From: CAIWXH01 sp964555675
GTDB lineage: Bacteria; Chloroflexota; Chloroflexia; Chloroflexales; Chloroflexaceae
Reading direction: 5' to 3'
NCBI GenBank assembly: GCA_964555675.1
Contig: CAZKTU010000001.1
Coordinates: forward strand, 124,001-188,000
Length of the DNA: 64,000 nt
The translations under genes were made by a program, and so were the position numbers. Below are positions 16,718-24,640 of this stretch, in pieces. The notes beneath the pieces are model-generated. The model worked only from the letters and a program-made list of their open reading frames with translations. It did no database searches and was not told the DNA's origin. The first letter of the stretch is position 1; each line of letters begins with the position of its first letter.

Positions 16718-17890
16718 ATGGGAATAAAAGATTTCTATGAAGCAGTTAACGATATTGCACCTAATGCGTGTCATATTGTCGGTTTCAGTATATTAAGTGG
16801 CATGAGAATAGCCGTTGATGTTTCTATTTTTTTATACAAATATTTAAAATCTGCAGGAGATGATAGATGGATTGATACATTTATTTCTCTTCAATGTGTA
16901 TTAAAAAAGAATGGTATTAAAGCTATATATGTATTTGATGGACCTAATTTTCCTATTGAGAAGAAAAATGAACAAGAAAGAAGAAGAGGAGAATGGGAAA
17001 AGGTTAAAAATAAATTAGCTGTTGCAAAGGAAATTACAGAGCTTATATATAATACTTATGTTGGAACTATGTCACCAATTGATGATGAAAAATTGATTTC
17101 AGATGTAAAAGCAATTCTTGGTGAAAAAAATATTGTTAATTTTGAAAACCCTCTTGAAGTATGTGATATTTTAAAAAAAACTATTAAAAAATATGAAGTT
17201 CAGACATCACCGATCACTAAAGAACATACTCAACTTGCAAAAGATTGTATTTCTATGTTGGGAGGAATTCAACTTCAAGCGGACGGTGAAGCAGAGAAAT
17301 TATGTGCTGAATTATGCGTCGCCGGGGTAGTAGATGCAGTTTTATCAGAAGATACAGATGTAGTTGTTTACGGTACACCAATTTTATTAAGCAGGATTGA
17401 TATGAAAAAAGAATCTGTTAATTTTTTAGCAATTAATGATATTCTAGCTGAAAGTAATTGGACTTATGATCAGTTTAGAGATTTATGTATTTTGTTAAGC
17501 TGTGATTATAATGATAGAGTGGTCGGTTTACCCCCGCCTAATAATTCAGAAACTGATGAATACGGTTATGGAAAATGTACTAAACATGCAACACATGTAA
17601 ATAAGAAAAAATCATGTCCTATAGGGGTTAAGTCTGCAGTATGTATGATTGATGCATATAAATGTTTAGAAAAAGTAGAAGAACGTTTAGAAGACCCTGA
17701 ACCATTAAATTATAGACGTTGTAGAGAATTATTTACTCCTTCCTCTAGTGTACCAAAAATTATTAAAAATACAGAATCTTCATTAGATGAAGAAAAAGTT
17801 AAAGAATTTTTAAAAAATTATAAATGTAATATTTCTTATGCTTTTATCTCTAGAGCATTTGAATCTCCTAAAATAAGTTATATAGTATAA
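16718..17890 (+). CDS. FEN1/XPG-family structure-specific nuclease
   Basis: 390 residues. Flap endonuclease family, for primer removal and repair. N-terminus MGIKDFYEAV; metal ligands Asp33 (RIAVDVSIFLYKY), the YVFDGPN motif (about residue 77), Glu191 and Glu193 (ADGEAEKLCAE), Asp212 and Asp214 (LSEDTDVVVYG), and SCDYND (about residue 264). An unusual insertion after the last ligand, about residues 272-305, holds YGYGKCTKHATHVNKKKSC, a Cys/His-rich stretch in the place of the helix-hairpin-helix start. No clear PCNA-interacting peptide at the C-terminus. Confidence 0.92.
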   Translation: MGIKDFYEAVNDIAPNACHIVGFSILSGMRIAVDVSIFLYKYLKSAGDDRWIDTFISLQCVLKKNGIKAIYVFDGPNFPIEKKNEQERRRGEWEKVKNKLAVAKEITELIYNTYVGTMSPIDDEKLISDVKAILGEKNIVNFENPLEVCDILKKTIKKYEVQTSPITKEHTQLAKDCISMLGGIQLQADGEAEKLCAELCVAGVVDAVLSEDTDVVVYGTPILLSRIDMKKESVNFLAINDILAESNWTYDQFRDLCILLSCDYNDRVVGLPPPNNSETDEYGYGKCTKHATHVNKKKSCPIGVKSAVCMIDAYKCLEKVEERLEDPEPLNYRRCRELFTPSSSVPKIIKNTESSLDEEKVKEFLKNYKCNISYAFISRAFESPKISYIV

Positions 17891-17900
17891 TAATTATTTA

Positions 17901-17917
17901 TTTACTCGTCGAGTAAA
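17901..17917 (+). terminator. Palindromic gene-end element
   Basis: TTTACTC-GTC-GAGTAAA. The outer loop bases G and C can also pair, giving a perfect 17-nt palindrome about one central T. Lies 10 nt after the FEN1 stop. Confidence 0.6.
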
Positions 17918-17923
17918 CATGTT

Positions 17924-17939
17924 AAAAATGGAAAAAAAA
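17924..17939 (+). promoter_or_regulatory. Early-promoter-like A-rich element (ATGG form)
   Basis: AAAAATGGAAAAAAAA, with TG 35 nt before the ATG of the membrane RING protein and 7 nt after the preceding palindrome. The ATGG form recurs upstream of the capping enzyme. Confidence 0.5.
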
Positions 17940-17963
17940 CAACTTATTTAATTTATCTAAAAA

Positions 17964-18548
17964 ATGAGTAAAAAATGTTCATTTTGCAATACATATTATT
18001 ATCAAAAATATGTATTGAATACTTGTAGTTGTAATAATCAAATTGCATGTGTAAATTGTTTACACAATGGTATATTATGTAATCAATGTAATACGCAAAC
18101 TAAATTAGGAGGTAATATTTTCTATAAATATTATATTAGATTTTTATGTAATATTAATATTAAATTAATATGTTGTATTTGTTTAATCTTATTATTTTTA
18201 ATAACAAATATAAGTAATAATATATTATTACTTCTTGGTAAGGGTAATGAAAATTTTATTTCATATAATAGTTTATTTGGTTTGTTTTTCTTGATAATAA
18301 TTTTCACAAGGATTTTTGCGGAAAACTATATAAAATTATTTATTTTAGTTATTATAACTTGGATTACAGATATTATCACTATAATTTCCGTTAATATAAA
18401 TAAAAGATTCTATTCAAATTGGTTTATTAATATGATAAATATTGTTTATTTAACTAGACTTATTTTTTCTGTTAGCGTATCAACAACTTATACTATTAGA
18501 TATTTAATAAAAAAATCCATTAATATAACTCAAAATGTCATTCCTTGA
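17964..18548 (+). CDS. Membrane-anchored Cys-rich RING-like protein
   Basis: 194 residues. An all-cysteine zinc domain at residues 5-42: CSFC, CSC, CVNC and CNQC at positions 5/8, 21/23, 29/32 and 39/42, spaced like a RING with Cys in the His position. It is followed by four membrane segments (about 60-82, 92-112, 118-138 and 150-180). The layout, an N-terminal zinc finger followed by membrane helices, is like membrane RING-CH ubiquitin ligases of herpes- and poxviruses that down-regulate host surface proteins, but the spacing is not a classical RING-CH. Enzyme activity is inferred. Confidence 0.75.
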   Translation: MSKKCSFCNTYYYQKYVLNTCSCNNQIACVNCLHNGILCNQCNTQTKLGGNIFYKYYIRFLCNINIKLICCICLILLFLITNISNNILLLLGKGNENFISYNSLFGLFFLIIIFTRIFAENYIKLFILVIITWITDIITIISVNINKRFYSNWFINMINIVYLTRLIFSVSVSTTYTIRYLIKKSINITQNVIP

Positions 18549-18564
18549 TTACTCAATGAGTAAT
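18548..18564. terminator. Palindromic gene-end element between convergent genes
   Basis: ATTACTC-AAT-GAGTAAT; its first base is the last base of the plus-strand stop codon and it ends 2 nt before the minus-strand stop. Confidence 0.65.
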
Positions 18565-18566
18565 TA

Positions 18567-19250
18567 TTATCTAGTAAATATATCTTGTAAAGAATATTGT
18601 AATACAATTGCTAATCTTTTTCCTTTTGAATTTATCTTTCCAACAAAATGATATAGCCCACCGTCAAATGTTATACATTTGATATATGAACTTGTATTTT
18701 CAAGATGAGTATCAAATTTAATAATAGGCCCATATTTAGATATGTATTTATCGAAATTATCTGGGATAAATTTAATATCATTTAATTTATTATACATAGA
18801 TTCATATATTTTAGTTGATAATTCATTATTATAACCAGTAATATATAAATTACCATCTATTAAAGTATTTTCTAGATAGAAAATCAATGTTTGACAATTA
18901 AAATTATTCGGACCTGAATCATCATTATGAATTTCAAATGGGTGAACCGGATACGTATCATTTTTATTATCAACATAATGAAGTTCTACATTAACAAAAT
19001 CATTCAAAGGTAATCCCATATTATCTAAATAATTTATATTTTTTATCATGGTATGATTTTTTGATAATAGAAAATCTCTTCCATATTCTACTAATTTAAT
19101 AATTAAAGGGTGGGTTTCTAATATTAGAGATCTTGATAAATTTAATATATTATACTTATTTAATTTTATAGCTTCTTGGACTGTATCTATACTAAAAATT
19201 TGCTGAAATATATCTTTACGAATGATTTCATATGTCTTAAACACCGACAT
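18567..19250 (-). CDS. 2-oxoglutarate/Fe(II) dioxygenase-like protein
   Basis: 227 residues. The C-terminal half has the double-stranded beta-helix pattern: HNDD as the HxD iron-binding motif (about residue 110), TLIFYLENTLIDGNLYI, CITFDGGLYHFVGKI with the distal His, and then GKRLAIVLQYS, where Arg would bind 2-oxoglutarate. The N-terminal half is helical and unassigned. Substrate unknown; NCLDV enzymes of this fold act on protein side chains or nucleic acids. Motif-level support only. Confidence 0.6.
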   Translation of the reverse strand: MSVFKTYEIIRKDIFQQIFSIDTVQEAIKLNKYNILNLSRSLILETHPLIIKLVEYGRDFLLSKNHTMIKNINYLDNMGLPLNDFVNVELHYVDNKNDTYPVHPFEIHNDDSGPNNFNCQTLIFYLENTLIDGNLYITGYNNELSTKIYESMYNKLNDIKFIPDNFDKYISKYGPIIKFDTHLENTSSYIKCITFDGGLYHFVGKINSKGKRLAIVLQYSLQDIFTR

Positions 19251-19270
19251 TTATAAATAAATTTTAATTA

Positions 19271-19286
19271 AAATTTATTTCATTTT
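19271..19286 (-). promoter_or_regulatory. Early-promoter-like A-rich element
   Basis: Reads AAAATGAAATAAATTT on the minus strand, 32 nt before the ATG of the dioxygenase-like gene. Confidence 0.45.
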
Positions 19287-19382
19287 AATAATAATTTGTT
19301 GCCCTACAGGTTTAATAACTATAAATTAATAAGTTTATAATTAATAAGTTTTATTTAAATATTAATCATCAACTAACAATAA

Positions 19383-20624
19383 ATGAATAAAGTAGTTATA
19401 AAATGTGCAATGATGGTAAAGAACGAAGAAACAAATATTCTTCGTTCTTTAAATAGTATTAAAGAACTTGATGGTTTAATTTTATTTGATACAGGTAGTA
19501 CTGATAAAACTATAGAAATAACAGAAAAATGGTGTAAGGAAAATAATCTATCATTTGAACTATTGAAAGGGCAATTTGTAGATTTTAGCGTTTCAAGAAA
19601 TAAATTATTAGATTTTTGTGTTGGTAAAGCGGATTGGTTAGTACTTCTTGATGCAAATGATGAGTTACAAGGTGCTTCAAAACTTAGAGACTTTTTAAAA
19701 ACTGTTAAAGATGAAAACGGAATCACTCGTGATGCAATATATATTAGACAAAAATGGAAGATATCAACTGATAATTATATGATTTTTAAAAATCATAGAG
19801 TTATTCGGGCTGATACAACGATGAGATATATTTGCGTAGTTCATGAATGTCTGGTAGAATCTAAACCAGAATTACAGAAAAAACGCATAGAAGATATTTC
19901 ACCTGAAGGTATATTTGTTTATCAAGATAGATTACTTGATACTACTATGTCTTCAGAAGCAAGATGGCATCGAGATCAAAAATTATTACAAAAGGCTTAT
20001 GATAATCAACCATCAGGGAAAAAAGATCCAAGAACTGTTTTCTATCTCGCTCAGACATATAAATGTTTACGTAAGTTTCGTAAAGCTATAGAATATTATA
20101 CAGAAAGAGCTACATTAATAGGTTTTCTTGAAGAAGTATACGTTTCATGTTTCGAAGTAGGTTCTTTATCAAACTTATTTTATCATCAAAAATTCGAAGA
20201 AATTAAAGATGAAAAACCTAAAATTAGAGAAAACAGACTATATCAATTTAACCAGGAGAAACAGATTCATTATGATAATTTTATTAAATATATGATTAAA
20301 GCAGCGGAATTAGATAAAAGAGCTGAACCTCTTATATGGTTAAGTAAGCATTATCTAGAAATAAATAATTTTGATCTTGCATATATGTATATCCATCAGG
20401 CATGTAGAATTGAAGAACCTACCAAAACACTATTATGGTATGATACTCAAGTATATTCATATGAACGTTGGCATCTGTTAGGAAGAATATGTTATTATAT
20501 AGGTGAATATGAAAGAGGAAAATATGGTTGCGATAAAGCAATAGCTCATTCTGATTTACAAATAGATAAGGATAATTTAAAATGGTATATATCTAAATTA
20601 GAAGAAAAAAATGAAAAAGTATAG
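19383..20624 (+). CDS. Family 2 glycosyltransferase with TPR-like C-terminus
   Basis: 413 residues. GT-A fold glycosyltransferase: CAMMVKNEETNILRSLNSI at the start, LFDTGSTDKTIEI (nucleotide-sugar binding, about residue 35), SRNKLLDFC, and LVLLDANDEL with the DxD-like metal motif (about residue 83). The C-terminal 200 residues are helical repeats (TVFYLAQTYKCLRKFRKAIE, DLAYMYIHQACRI, CYYIGEYERGKYGCDKAI), as in TPR-containing glycosyltransferases. Likely glycosylates virion or surface proteins. The preceding 132 nt contain only AT-rich direct repeats. A promoter is not evident. Confidence 0.88.
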   Translation: MNKVVIKCAMMVKNEETNILRSLNSIKELDGLILFDTGSTDKTIEITEKWCKENNLSFELLKGQFVDFSVSRNKLLDFCVGKADWLVLLDANDELQGASKLRDFLKTVKDENGITRDAIYIRQKWKISTDNYMIFKNHRVIRADTTMRYICVVHECLVESKPELQKKRIEDISPEGIFVYQDRLLDTTMSSEARWHRDQKLLQKAYDNQPSGKKDPRTVFYLAQTYKCLRKFRKAIEYYTERATLIGFLEEVYVSCFEVGSLSNLFYHQKFEEIKDEKPKIRENRLYQFNQEKQIHYDNFIKYMIKAAELDKRAEPLIWLSKHYLEINNFDLAYMYIHQACRIEEPTKTLLWYDTQVYSYERWHLLGRICYYIGEYERGKYGCDKAIAHSDLQIDKDNLKWYISKLEEKNEKV

Positions 20625-20690
20625 TTCTTTCTGATATGATTAAATATATTATTAATTTAACATCAAGCAATTAATGATTAAAATCTATTC

Positions 20691-20893
20691 TTTTTATTGA
20701 AAATCCTTCTGAAGAAATTTAGTTAAAAGATGTTAACAAGACTAAATTTTTAATATATTAAAAATTGTTCTGAAGAAATTCAGTTAGAATCTGTTAAGTA
20801 TAAACATATTTAGTTAGATTCTGTCAAACAAGATTTAAAATATATTAATCATATTAAATTCCAAAGAAATCGGTTATAAATTCTGTTAATTAA
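20691..20893 (+). pseudogene. Decayed copy of the 23-residue-repeat gene
   Basis: Short stretches still encode FIENPSEE followed by a stop, then a YIKN-like piece and EEIQLESVK, in shifting frames with stops. The 3' end (from about 20860) is nearly identical to the 3' end of the intact neighbour, including GAAATCGGTTATA, TTCTGTTAATTAAATACTCA and the gene-end palindrome. It is therefore a degraded tandem copy and not a separate gene. Confidence 0.8.
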
Positions 20894-20894
20894 A

Positions 20895-20907
20895 TACTCA
20901 TTGAGTA
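20895..20907 (+). terminator. Palindromic gene-end element after the decayed copy
   Basis: TACTC-ATT-GAGTA retained intact although the gene before it is broken; its right arm runs into the promoter-like element of the next gene. Confidence 0.55.
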
Positions 20908-20920
20908 AAATGAAAAAAAT
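20907..20920 (+). promoter_or_regulatory. Early-promoter-like A-rich element fused to gene-end palindrome
   Basis: AAAATGAAAAAAAT begins at the last base of the palindrome; TG is 39 nt before the ATG of the long repeat protein. Confidence 0.5.
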
Positions 20921-20949
20921 TAATTAATGATTTTAAAAAAATCATTAAA

Positions 20950-22141
20950 ATGATCAGTTTTGAAAAAATTAAACAGTATCCAAAGTCTATCCGATTTATT
21001 GAAAATCCTTCTGAAGAACTTCAGTTAGAAGCTGTTAAAACAGATGTATACGTACTTCAATATATTAAAAATCCATCTGAACAAGTTCAATTAGAATCTG
21101 TTAAACAAGATGGTTCTGTTATTCAATTTATTGAAAATCCATCTGAACAAATTCAGTTAGAAGCTGTTAAAACAAATATATGTGTACTTCAATATATTAA
21201 AAATCCATCTGAACAAGTTCAATTAGAAGCTGTTAAACAAAATTGTTATTCTATTCAATTTATTGAAAATCCATCTAAACGAATTCAATTAGAATCTGTT
21301 AAACAAGATGGTTCTGTTATTCAATATATTAAAAATCCCTCTGAAGAAGTTAAATTAGAAGCTGTTAAACAAAATGGCTCTGCTCTTCAATATATTAAAA
21401 ATCCTAATGATCAGTTTAAGCTGGAAGCTGTCAAAACTAATCCATTAGCTATTTATTATATTAAAAATCCTACTGAACAAGTTCAATTAGAAACTGTTAA
21501 ACAAGATGGTTCTGCTATAATATATATTGAAAATCCATCTGAACAAGTTCAGATGGAAGCTGTTAAAAAGAATGGGTTAGCTATTCAATATATTAAAAAT
21601 CCATCTGAACTTGTTCAGATTGAAGCTGTTAAAAAGAATGGGTTAGCTATTGAATATATTAAAAATCCATCTGATTTGCTTAAGCTAGAAGCTGTTAGAA
21701 ATAACGGTTCTGCTATCCAATGTATTAGAATTCCGTCTGATTTGCTTAAGCTAGAAGCTGTTAGAAATAGCGGTTCTGCTATCCAATATATTAAAAATCC
21801 CTCTGAACAGATTCAATTAGAAGCTGTTAAACAAGATGGTTCTGCTATCCAATATATTAAAAATCCCTCTGAACAAGTTCAAATGGAATCTGTTAAACAA
21901 GATGGTTCTGCTATCCAATATATTAAAAATCCCTCTGAACAAGTNNNNNNNNNNNNNNNNNNNNNNNNNNNNNNNNNNNNNNNNNNNNNNNNNNNNNNNN
22001 NNNNNNNNNNNNNNNNNNNNNNNNNNNNNNNNNNNNNNNNNNNNTCAAATGGAATCTGTTAATCAAAATTTAAAATCTATTGATTATATTAAAAATCCGA
22101 CGAAATCGGTTATAGATTATTTTTTAAATTCTGTTAATTAA
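20950..22141 (+). CDS. Long repeat protein built of 23-residue YIKNPSE units (contains assembly gap)
   Basis: At least 15 copies of a unit like IQYIKNPSEQVQLEAVKQDGSA. Each unit probably forms two short helices, stacking into a solenoid for protein binding. The pattern (xLEAVKQxGxAIxYIKNPS) resembles DUF4116-type repeats common in large DNA viruses. A 100-N gap interrupts it; sequence after the gap (MESVNQNLKSIDYIKNPTKS to the stop at 22141) is the expected C-terminus but lies in another frame relative to the placeholder, so the true gap length is not 100. The gap probably reflects collapsed repeats. Starts MISFEKIKQYPKSI, as in its neighbour. Confidence 0.85.
21945..22044. other. Assembly gap (100 N)
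   Basis: Exactly 100 N inside a run of near-identical 69-bp repeats; a placeholder of unknown real length. Confidence 0.98.
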
Positions 22142-22142
22142 A

Positions 22143-22155
22143 TACTCATTGAGTA
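22143..22155 (+). terminator. Palindromic gene-end element
   Basis: TACTC-ATT-GAGTA starting 2 nt after the stop of the long repeat protein; same arrangement as after the decayed copy. Confidence 0.6.
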
Positions 22156-22169
22156 AAATGAAAAAAAAT
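22155..22169 (+). promoter_or_regulatory. Early-promoter-like A-rich element fused to gene-end palindrome
   Basis: AAAATGAAAAAAAAT starts at the last palindrome base; TG is 34 nt before the ATG of the shorter repeat protein. Confidence 0.5.
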
Positions 22170-22192
22170 ATTTATTTATTTTTTTAAAAAAA

Positions 22193-22621
22193 ATGTTCAG
22201 CGTTGAAAGAATTAATCAATATCCAAAGGCTATTCAATTTATTGAAAATCCGTCTAAAGAACTTCAATTAGAATCTGTTAAACAGAATAGTTTTGCTATT
22301 CAATATATTAAAAATCCATCTGAACTTGTTCAGATAGAAGCTGTTAAAAAGAAAGGTTATGTTATTCGATATATTGAAAACCCTTCTGAAGAAATAAAAT
22401 TAGAAGCTGTTAAACAGAATGGGAATGCTATCCGATATATTGAAAACCCTTCTAAACAAGTTCAATTAGAAGCTGTTAAAGAAAATGGATTAGCTATTCA
22501 ATTTATTAAAAAACCATCTGGACAGGTTCAGTTAGAAGCTGTTAAAGAAAATTTAAAATCTTTTGATTATATTAAAAATCCAACAAAAATGGTTATAGAT
22601 TATTTTTTAAATTTTTATTAA
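22193..22621 (+). CDS. Short paralogue of the 23-residue repeat protein
   Basis: 142 residues, about five full units (QFIENPSKELQLESVKQ and similar) between an N-terminal cap MFSVERINQYPKAI and a C-terminal cap NPTKMVIDYFLNFY, both shared with the long paralogue. It gives a complete minimal version of the architecture. Tandem duplication of gene, gene-end palindrome and promoter is evident from the flanks. Confidence 0.85.
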   Translation: MFSVERINQYPKAIQFIENPSKELQLESVKQNSFAIQYIKNPSELVQIEAVKKKGYVIRYIENPSEEIKLEAVKQNGNAIRYIENPSKQVQLEAVKENGLAIQFIKKPSGQVQLEAVKENLKSFDYIKNPTKMVIDYFLNFY

Positions 22622-22626
22622 TTAAA

Positions 22627-22639
22627 TACTCATTGAGTA
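22627..22639 (+). terminator. Palindromic gene-end element
   Basis: TACTC-ATT-GAGTA, 5 nt after the stop of the short repeat protein. Unlike the two upstream copies it is not followed by an intact A-rich element. Confidence 0.55.
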
Positions 22640-22670
22640 AAAGAATTGATTAAACAATAATCATTTTTGA

Positions 22671-22722
22671 TTCGAATTACTGAAAATCTATCTAATCTTT
22701 TTTAGTTAGAAATTATTCAATA
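22671..22722 (+). pseudogene. Remnant of a further repeat-gene copy
   Basis: About 50 nt align by eye with one unit of the repeat genes (TTCGAATTACTGAAAATCTA against TTCGATATATTGAAAACCCT) with stops and base changes. Too short to be more than a fossil. Confidence 0.5.
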
Positions 22723-22726
22723 AATG

Positions 22727-22740
22727 AAAATGAAAAAAAT
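22727..22740 (+). promoter_or_regulatory. Early-promoter-like A-rich element, long spacer
   Basis: AAAATGAAAAAAAT, 65 nt before the ATG at 22796; the extra distance is accounted for by a 12-bp triplication. Confidence 0.45.
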
Positions 22741-22750
22741 TTTTTTTAAT

Positions 22751-22786
22751 TTAATTTTAAATTTAATTTTAAATTTAATTTTAAAT
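22751..22786 (+). repeat. 12-bp AT repeat, 3 copies
   Basis: TTAATTTTAAAT three times in tandem between the promoter-like element and the start codon at 22796; probably slippage in the leader. Confidence 0.75.
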
Positions 22787-22795
22787 TAAATTAAA

Positions 22796-23365
22796 ATGAG
22801 CGAACAAATCAACGTCACACTCGATGAAACTTCATCAATAGATGAAACTTTACCTATTGAATTATTAAAAAAACAGCTGTCTGAAGATTTAGCATCAACA
22901 TCAGAACAACCTAAAAAACCTGTCAAAAAAGTTGTCAAAAAGAAAGTTGTTTCTCAGCAACAAAACGAAGACCAAATATCTGAAAAACAGCCAGTAATTT
23001 CTCAATCTAATGAAGTTTCATCTGAAAAAAAATCTACAGAAAATTCAAAAGTTGATAATCAATATGTTAAAAATGTAGTTAAAAAACCATATAAACATAA
23101 TGAATTTCATCATTTGTATAATGTACCTTATACGCATCCAGTTCAGCATTTTCCTTACAATCAACATCATACTGATTCTTCAACTGAACTTCTAATTAAT
23201 ATGATGAAAACTATGCAGTTATCTATTGAATTACTTCAGCGCGATGTCAGTTCGTTGACAAAACAATTAAATCAGCAAAGATTTAATAAAGCATATGAAC
23301 ATGATAATAATAATGCTAATCACAGATATTCTACACAGTCAAATATTAAATTCAATCCTAAATAA
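22796..23365 (+). CDS. Hypothetical protein with disordered Lys/Glu/Gln-rich regions, 189 aa
   Basis: Residues 1-100 are polar and disordered with a basic patch PVKKVVKKKVV, a motif also seen at the C-terminus of the AT-hook protein nearby. Then a His/Tyr/Pro-rich stretch (HHLYNVPYTHPVQHFPYNQH), a predicted coiled coil at about 133-160 (LLINMMKTMQLSIELLQRDV) and an Asn-rich tail. No family recognised; probably oligomeric. Confidence 0.7.
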   Translation: MSEQINVTLDETSSIDETLPIELLKKQLSEDLASTSEQPKKPVKKVVKKKVVSQQQNEDQISEKQPVISQSNEVSSEKKSTENSKVDNQYVKNVVKKPYKHNEFHHLYNVPYTHPVQHFPYNQHHTDSSTELLINMMKTMQLSIELLQRDVSSLTKQLNQQRFNKAYEHDNNNANHRYSTQSNIKFNPK

Positions 23366-23374
23366 AAAAAATAA

Positions 23375-23389
23375 TTACTCAACGAGTAA
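23375..23389 (+). terminator. Palindromic gene-end element
   Basis: TTACTC-AAC-GAGTAA, 9 nt after the stop of the 189-aa protein; its right arm continues into the promoter-like element of the next gene. Confidence 0.6.
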
Positions 23390-23400
23390 AAATGAAAATT
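23388..23400 (+). promoter_or_regulatory. Early-promoter-like A-rich element fused to gene-end palindrome
   Basis: AAAAATGAAAATT overlaps the last two bases of the palindrome; TG is 43 nt before the ATG at 23436. Confidence 0.5.
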
Positions 23401-23435
23401 ATTTTTTTTAATTTAATTTTAAACATTTCAAGCAA

Positions 23436-23669
23436 ATGGAAAACTTTAAAACAGATGTTAAAATTATATTACTTAATCAAATAGAATTATTAATTATAAA
23501 TCTTAATGGTTCATTTAATGAAATTATATTATCACAAGATATGTATAATCAATACAATGATTATATAGCAAGATTAACAAAATTAAAAAATAAAATTGCA
23601 AATCTTTCAAATGAAAAAATAAATTTGATTATTAATGATAGTTTATTTAAATCGATATTAAATAACTAA
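23436..23669 (+). CDS. Small helical protein, 77 aa
   Basis: Predicted mostly helical and hydrophilic (ILLNQIELLIINLNGSFNEI, then YIARLTKLKNKIANLSNEK), possibly a short coiled coil. No family recognised. Supported as a gene by its own promoter-like element and gene-end palindrome. Confidence 0.65.
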   Translation: MENFKTDVKIILLNQIELLIINLNGSFNEIILSQDMYNQYNDYIARLTKLKNKIANLSNEKINLIINDSLFKSILNN

Positions 23670-23673
23670 TAAT

Positions 23674-23688
23674 TTACTCGCTGAGTAA
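23674..23688. terminator. Palindromic gene-end element between convergent genes
   Basis: TTACTC-GCT-GAGTAA between the 77-aa gene (+) and the AT-hook gene (-). Confidence 0.6.
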
Positions 23689-23699
23689 TATCATGTTTA

Positions 23700-24582
23700 T
23701 TAAGTAGTCTTTTTTACTACTTTTTTTACTACTTTTTTCTTTGTAACAGGTGTAGTTTCGGCGTGTTCTTCAACGGGTACAGTTTCGGTGTGTTCTTCAA
23801 CGGGTACAGTTTCGGTGTGTTCTTCAACGGGTACAGTTTCGGTGNNNNNNNNNNNNNNNNNNNNNNNNNNNNNNNNNNNNNNNNNNNNNNNNNNNNNNNN
23901 NNNNNNNNNNNNNNNNNNNNNNNNNNNNNNNNNNNNNNNNNNNNCTACCTCTTCTTTTAGGACTAGGAATTTGTACTTCAGAATTAACATCTTTCACTTC
24001 AACGGGTACAACTTTATTATTCTTTGATGGTCTACCTCTTCTTTTAGGACTAGGAATTTGTACTTCAGAATTAACATCTTTCACTTTAATAGGTGCAACT
24101 TTGGTATTCTTTGGTGGTCTACCTCTTCTTTTAGGACTAGAAATTTGTACTTCAGAATTAACATCTTTCACTTTAATAGGAATTGCTTTAGTAGGTTGTC
24201 TTCCTCTTTTCTTTTTAATAACAGGAACATAATTTAATGGGACGACATCAAATGCAACTAATGATGAAGTATTAATAGGATACATTTCATTAAATACTTC
24301 TTTACATTGTTTTGCAGACCTGATACTTGGAAATGAAGTTCTTACTCTTTTTGATAATGCAAGAGAAAACGTAGTAAATATATTGCTATTAATAAGTTTT
24401 AAATTTATAGGATTGCTATTTTCAGGAGATGTAAATCCTAATACAACATCCCTTGTTTTTTCAAAAGTTTTATGAATTTCATTTAATGTATCATCCATAT
24501 AACGAATTTCTGAAGTTTTTCTTCCATTTTCAAACATATTGTACCATTTTGATGGTACAACTAAATTAAATTGTGCACACAT
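23700..24582 (-). CDS. ASCH-like domain protein with AT-hook repeats (contains assembly gap)
   Basis: ATG at 24582 (MCAQFNLVVPSKWYNMFENG); an upstream TTG is not a credible start. Residues 1-115 fit an ASCH-type fold (PSKWYNMFENGRKTSEIRY), a PUA-related RNA or nucleotide-binding domain. Then come about 29-residue repeats, each with an AT-hook core: KKRGRQPTK, KRRGRPPKN, KRRGRPSKN, KRRG, joined by KVKDVNSEVQIPSP. After a 100-N gap, the C-terminal part has three 9-residue repeats TETVPVEEH and a basic end TKKKVVKKVVKKTT. AT-hooks bind the minor groove of AT-rich DNA. The frame is not kept across the placeholder, so the repeat number is unknown. One gene across the gap is inferred from shared VPVE repeats. 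Confidence 0.7.
23845..23944. other. Assembly gap (100 N)
   Basis: Exactly 100 N between two different in-frame repeat arrays of the AT-hook gene; real length unknown. Confidence 0.98.
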
Positions 24583-24622
24583 TATTAATTTTAATTTCAA
24601 AAAATATATTTTTTAAATAAAT

Positions 24623-24639
24623 ATTATTCGATGAATAAT
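24623..24639 (-). terminator. Palindromic gene-end element, TTATTC variant
   Basis: ATTATTC-GAT-GAATAAT, directly 3' of the EEP-family gene stop at 24641 and before the AT-hook gene start. Confidence 0.5.
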
Positions 24640-24640
24640 T

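Noticed and set aside
21000..21944. CRISPR-like array (regular repeats of about 69 bp)
   Set aside because: Repeats are in-frame coding units with amino acid conservation and no unique spacers.
24583..24600. TTG start extending the ASCH/AT-hook protein by six residues
   Set aside because: All clear genes here start with ATG; the ATG at 24582 begins the recognisable domain.
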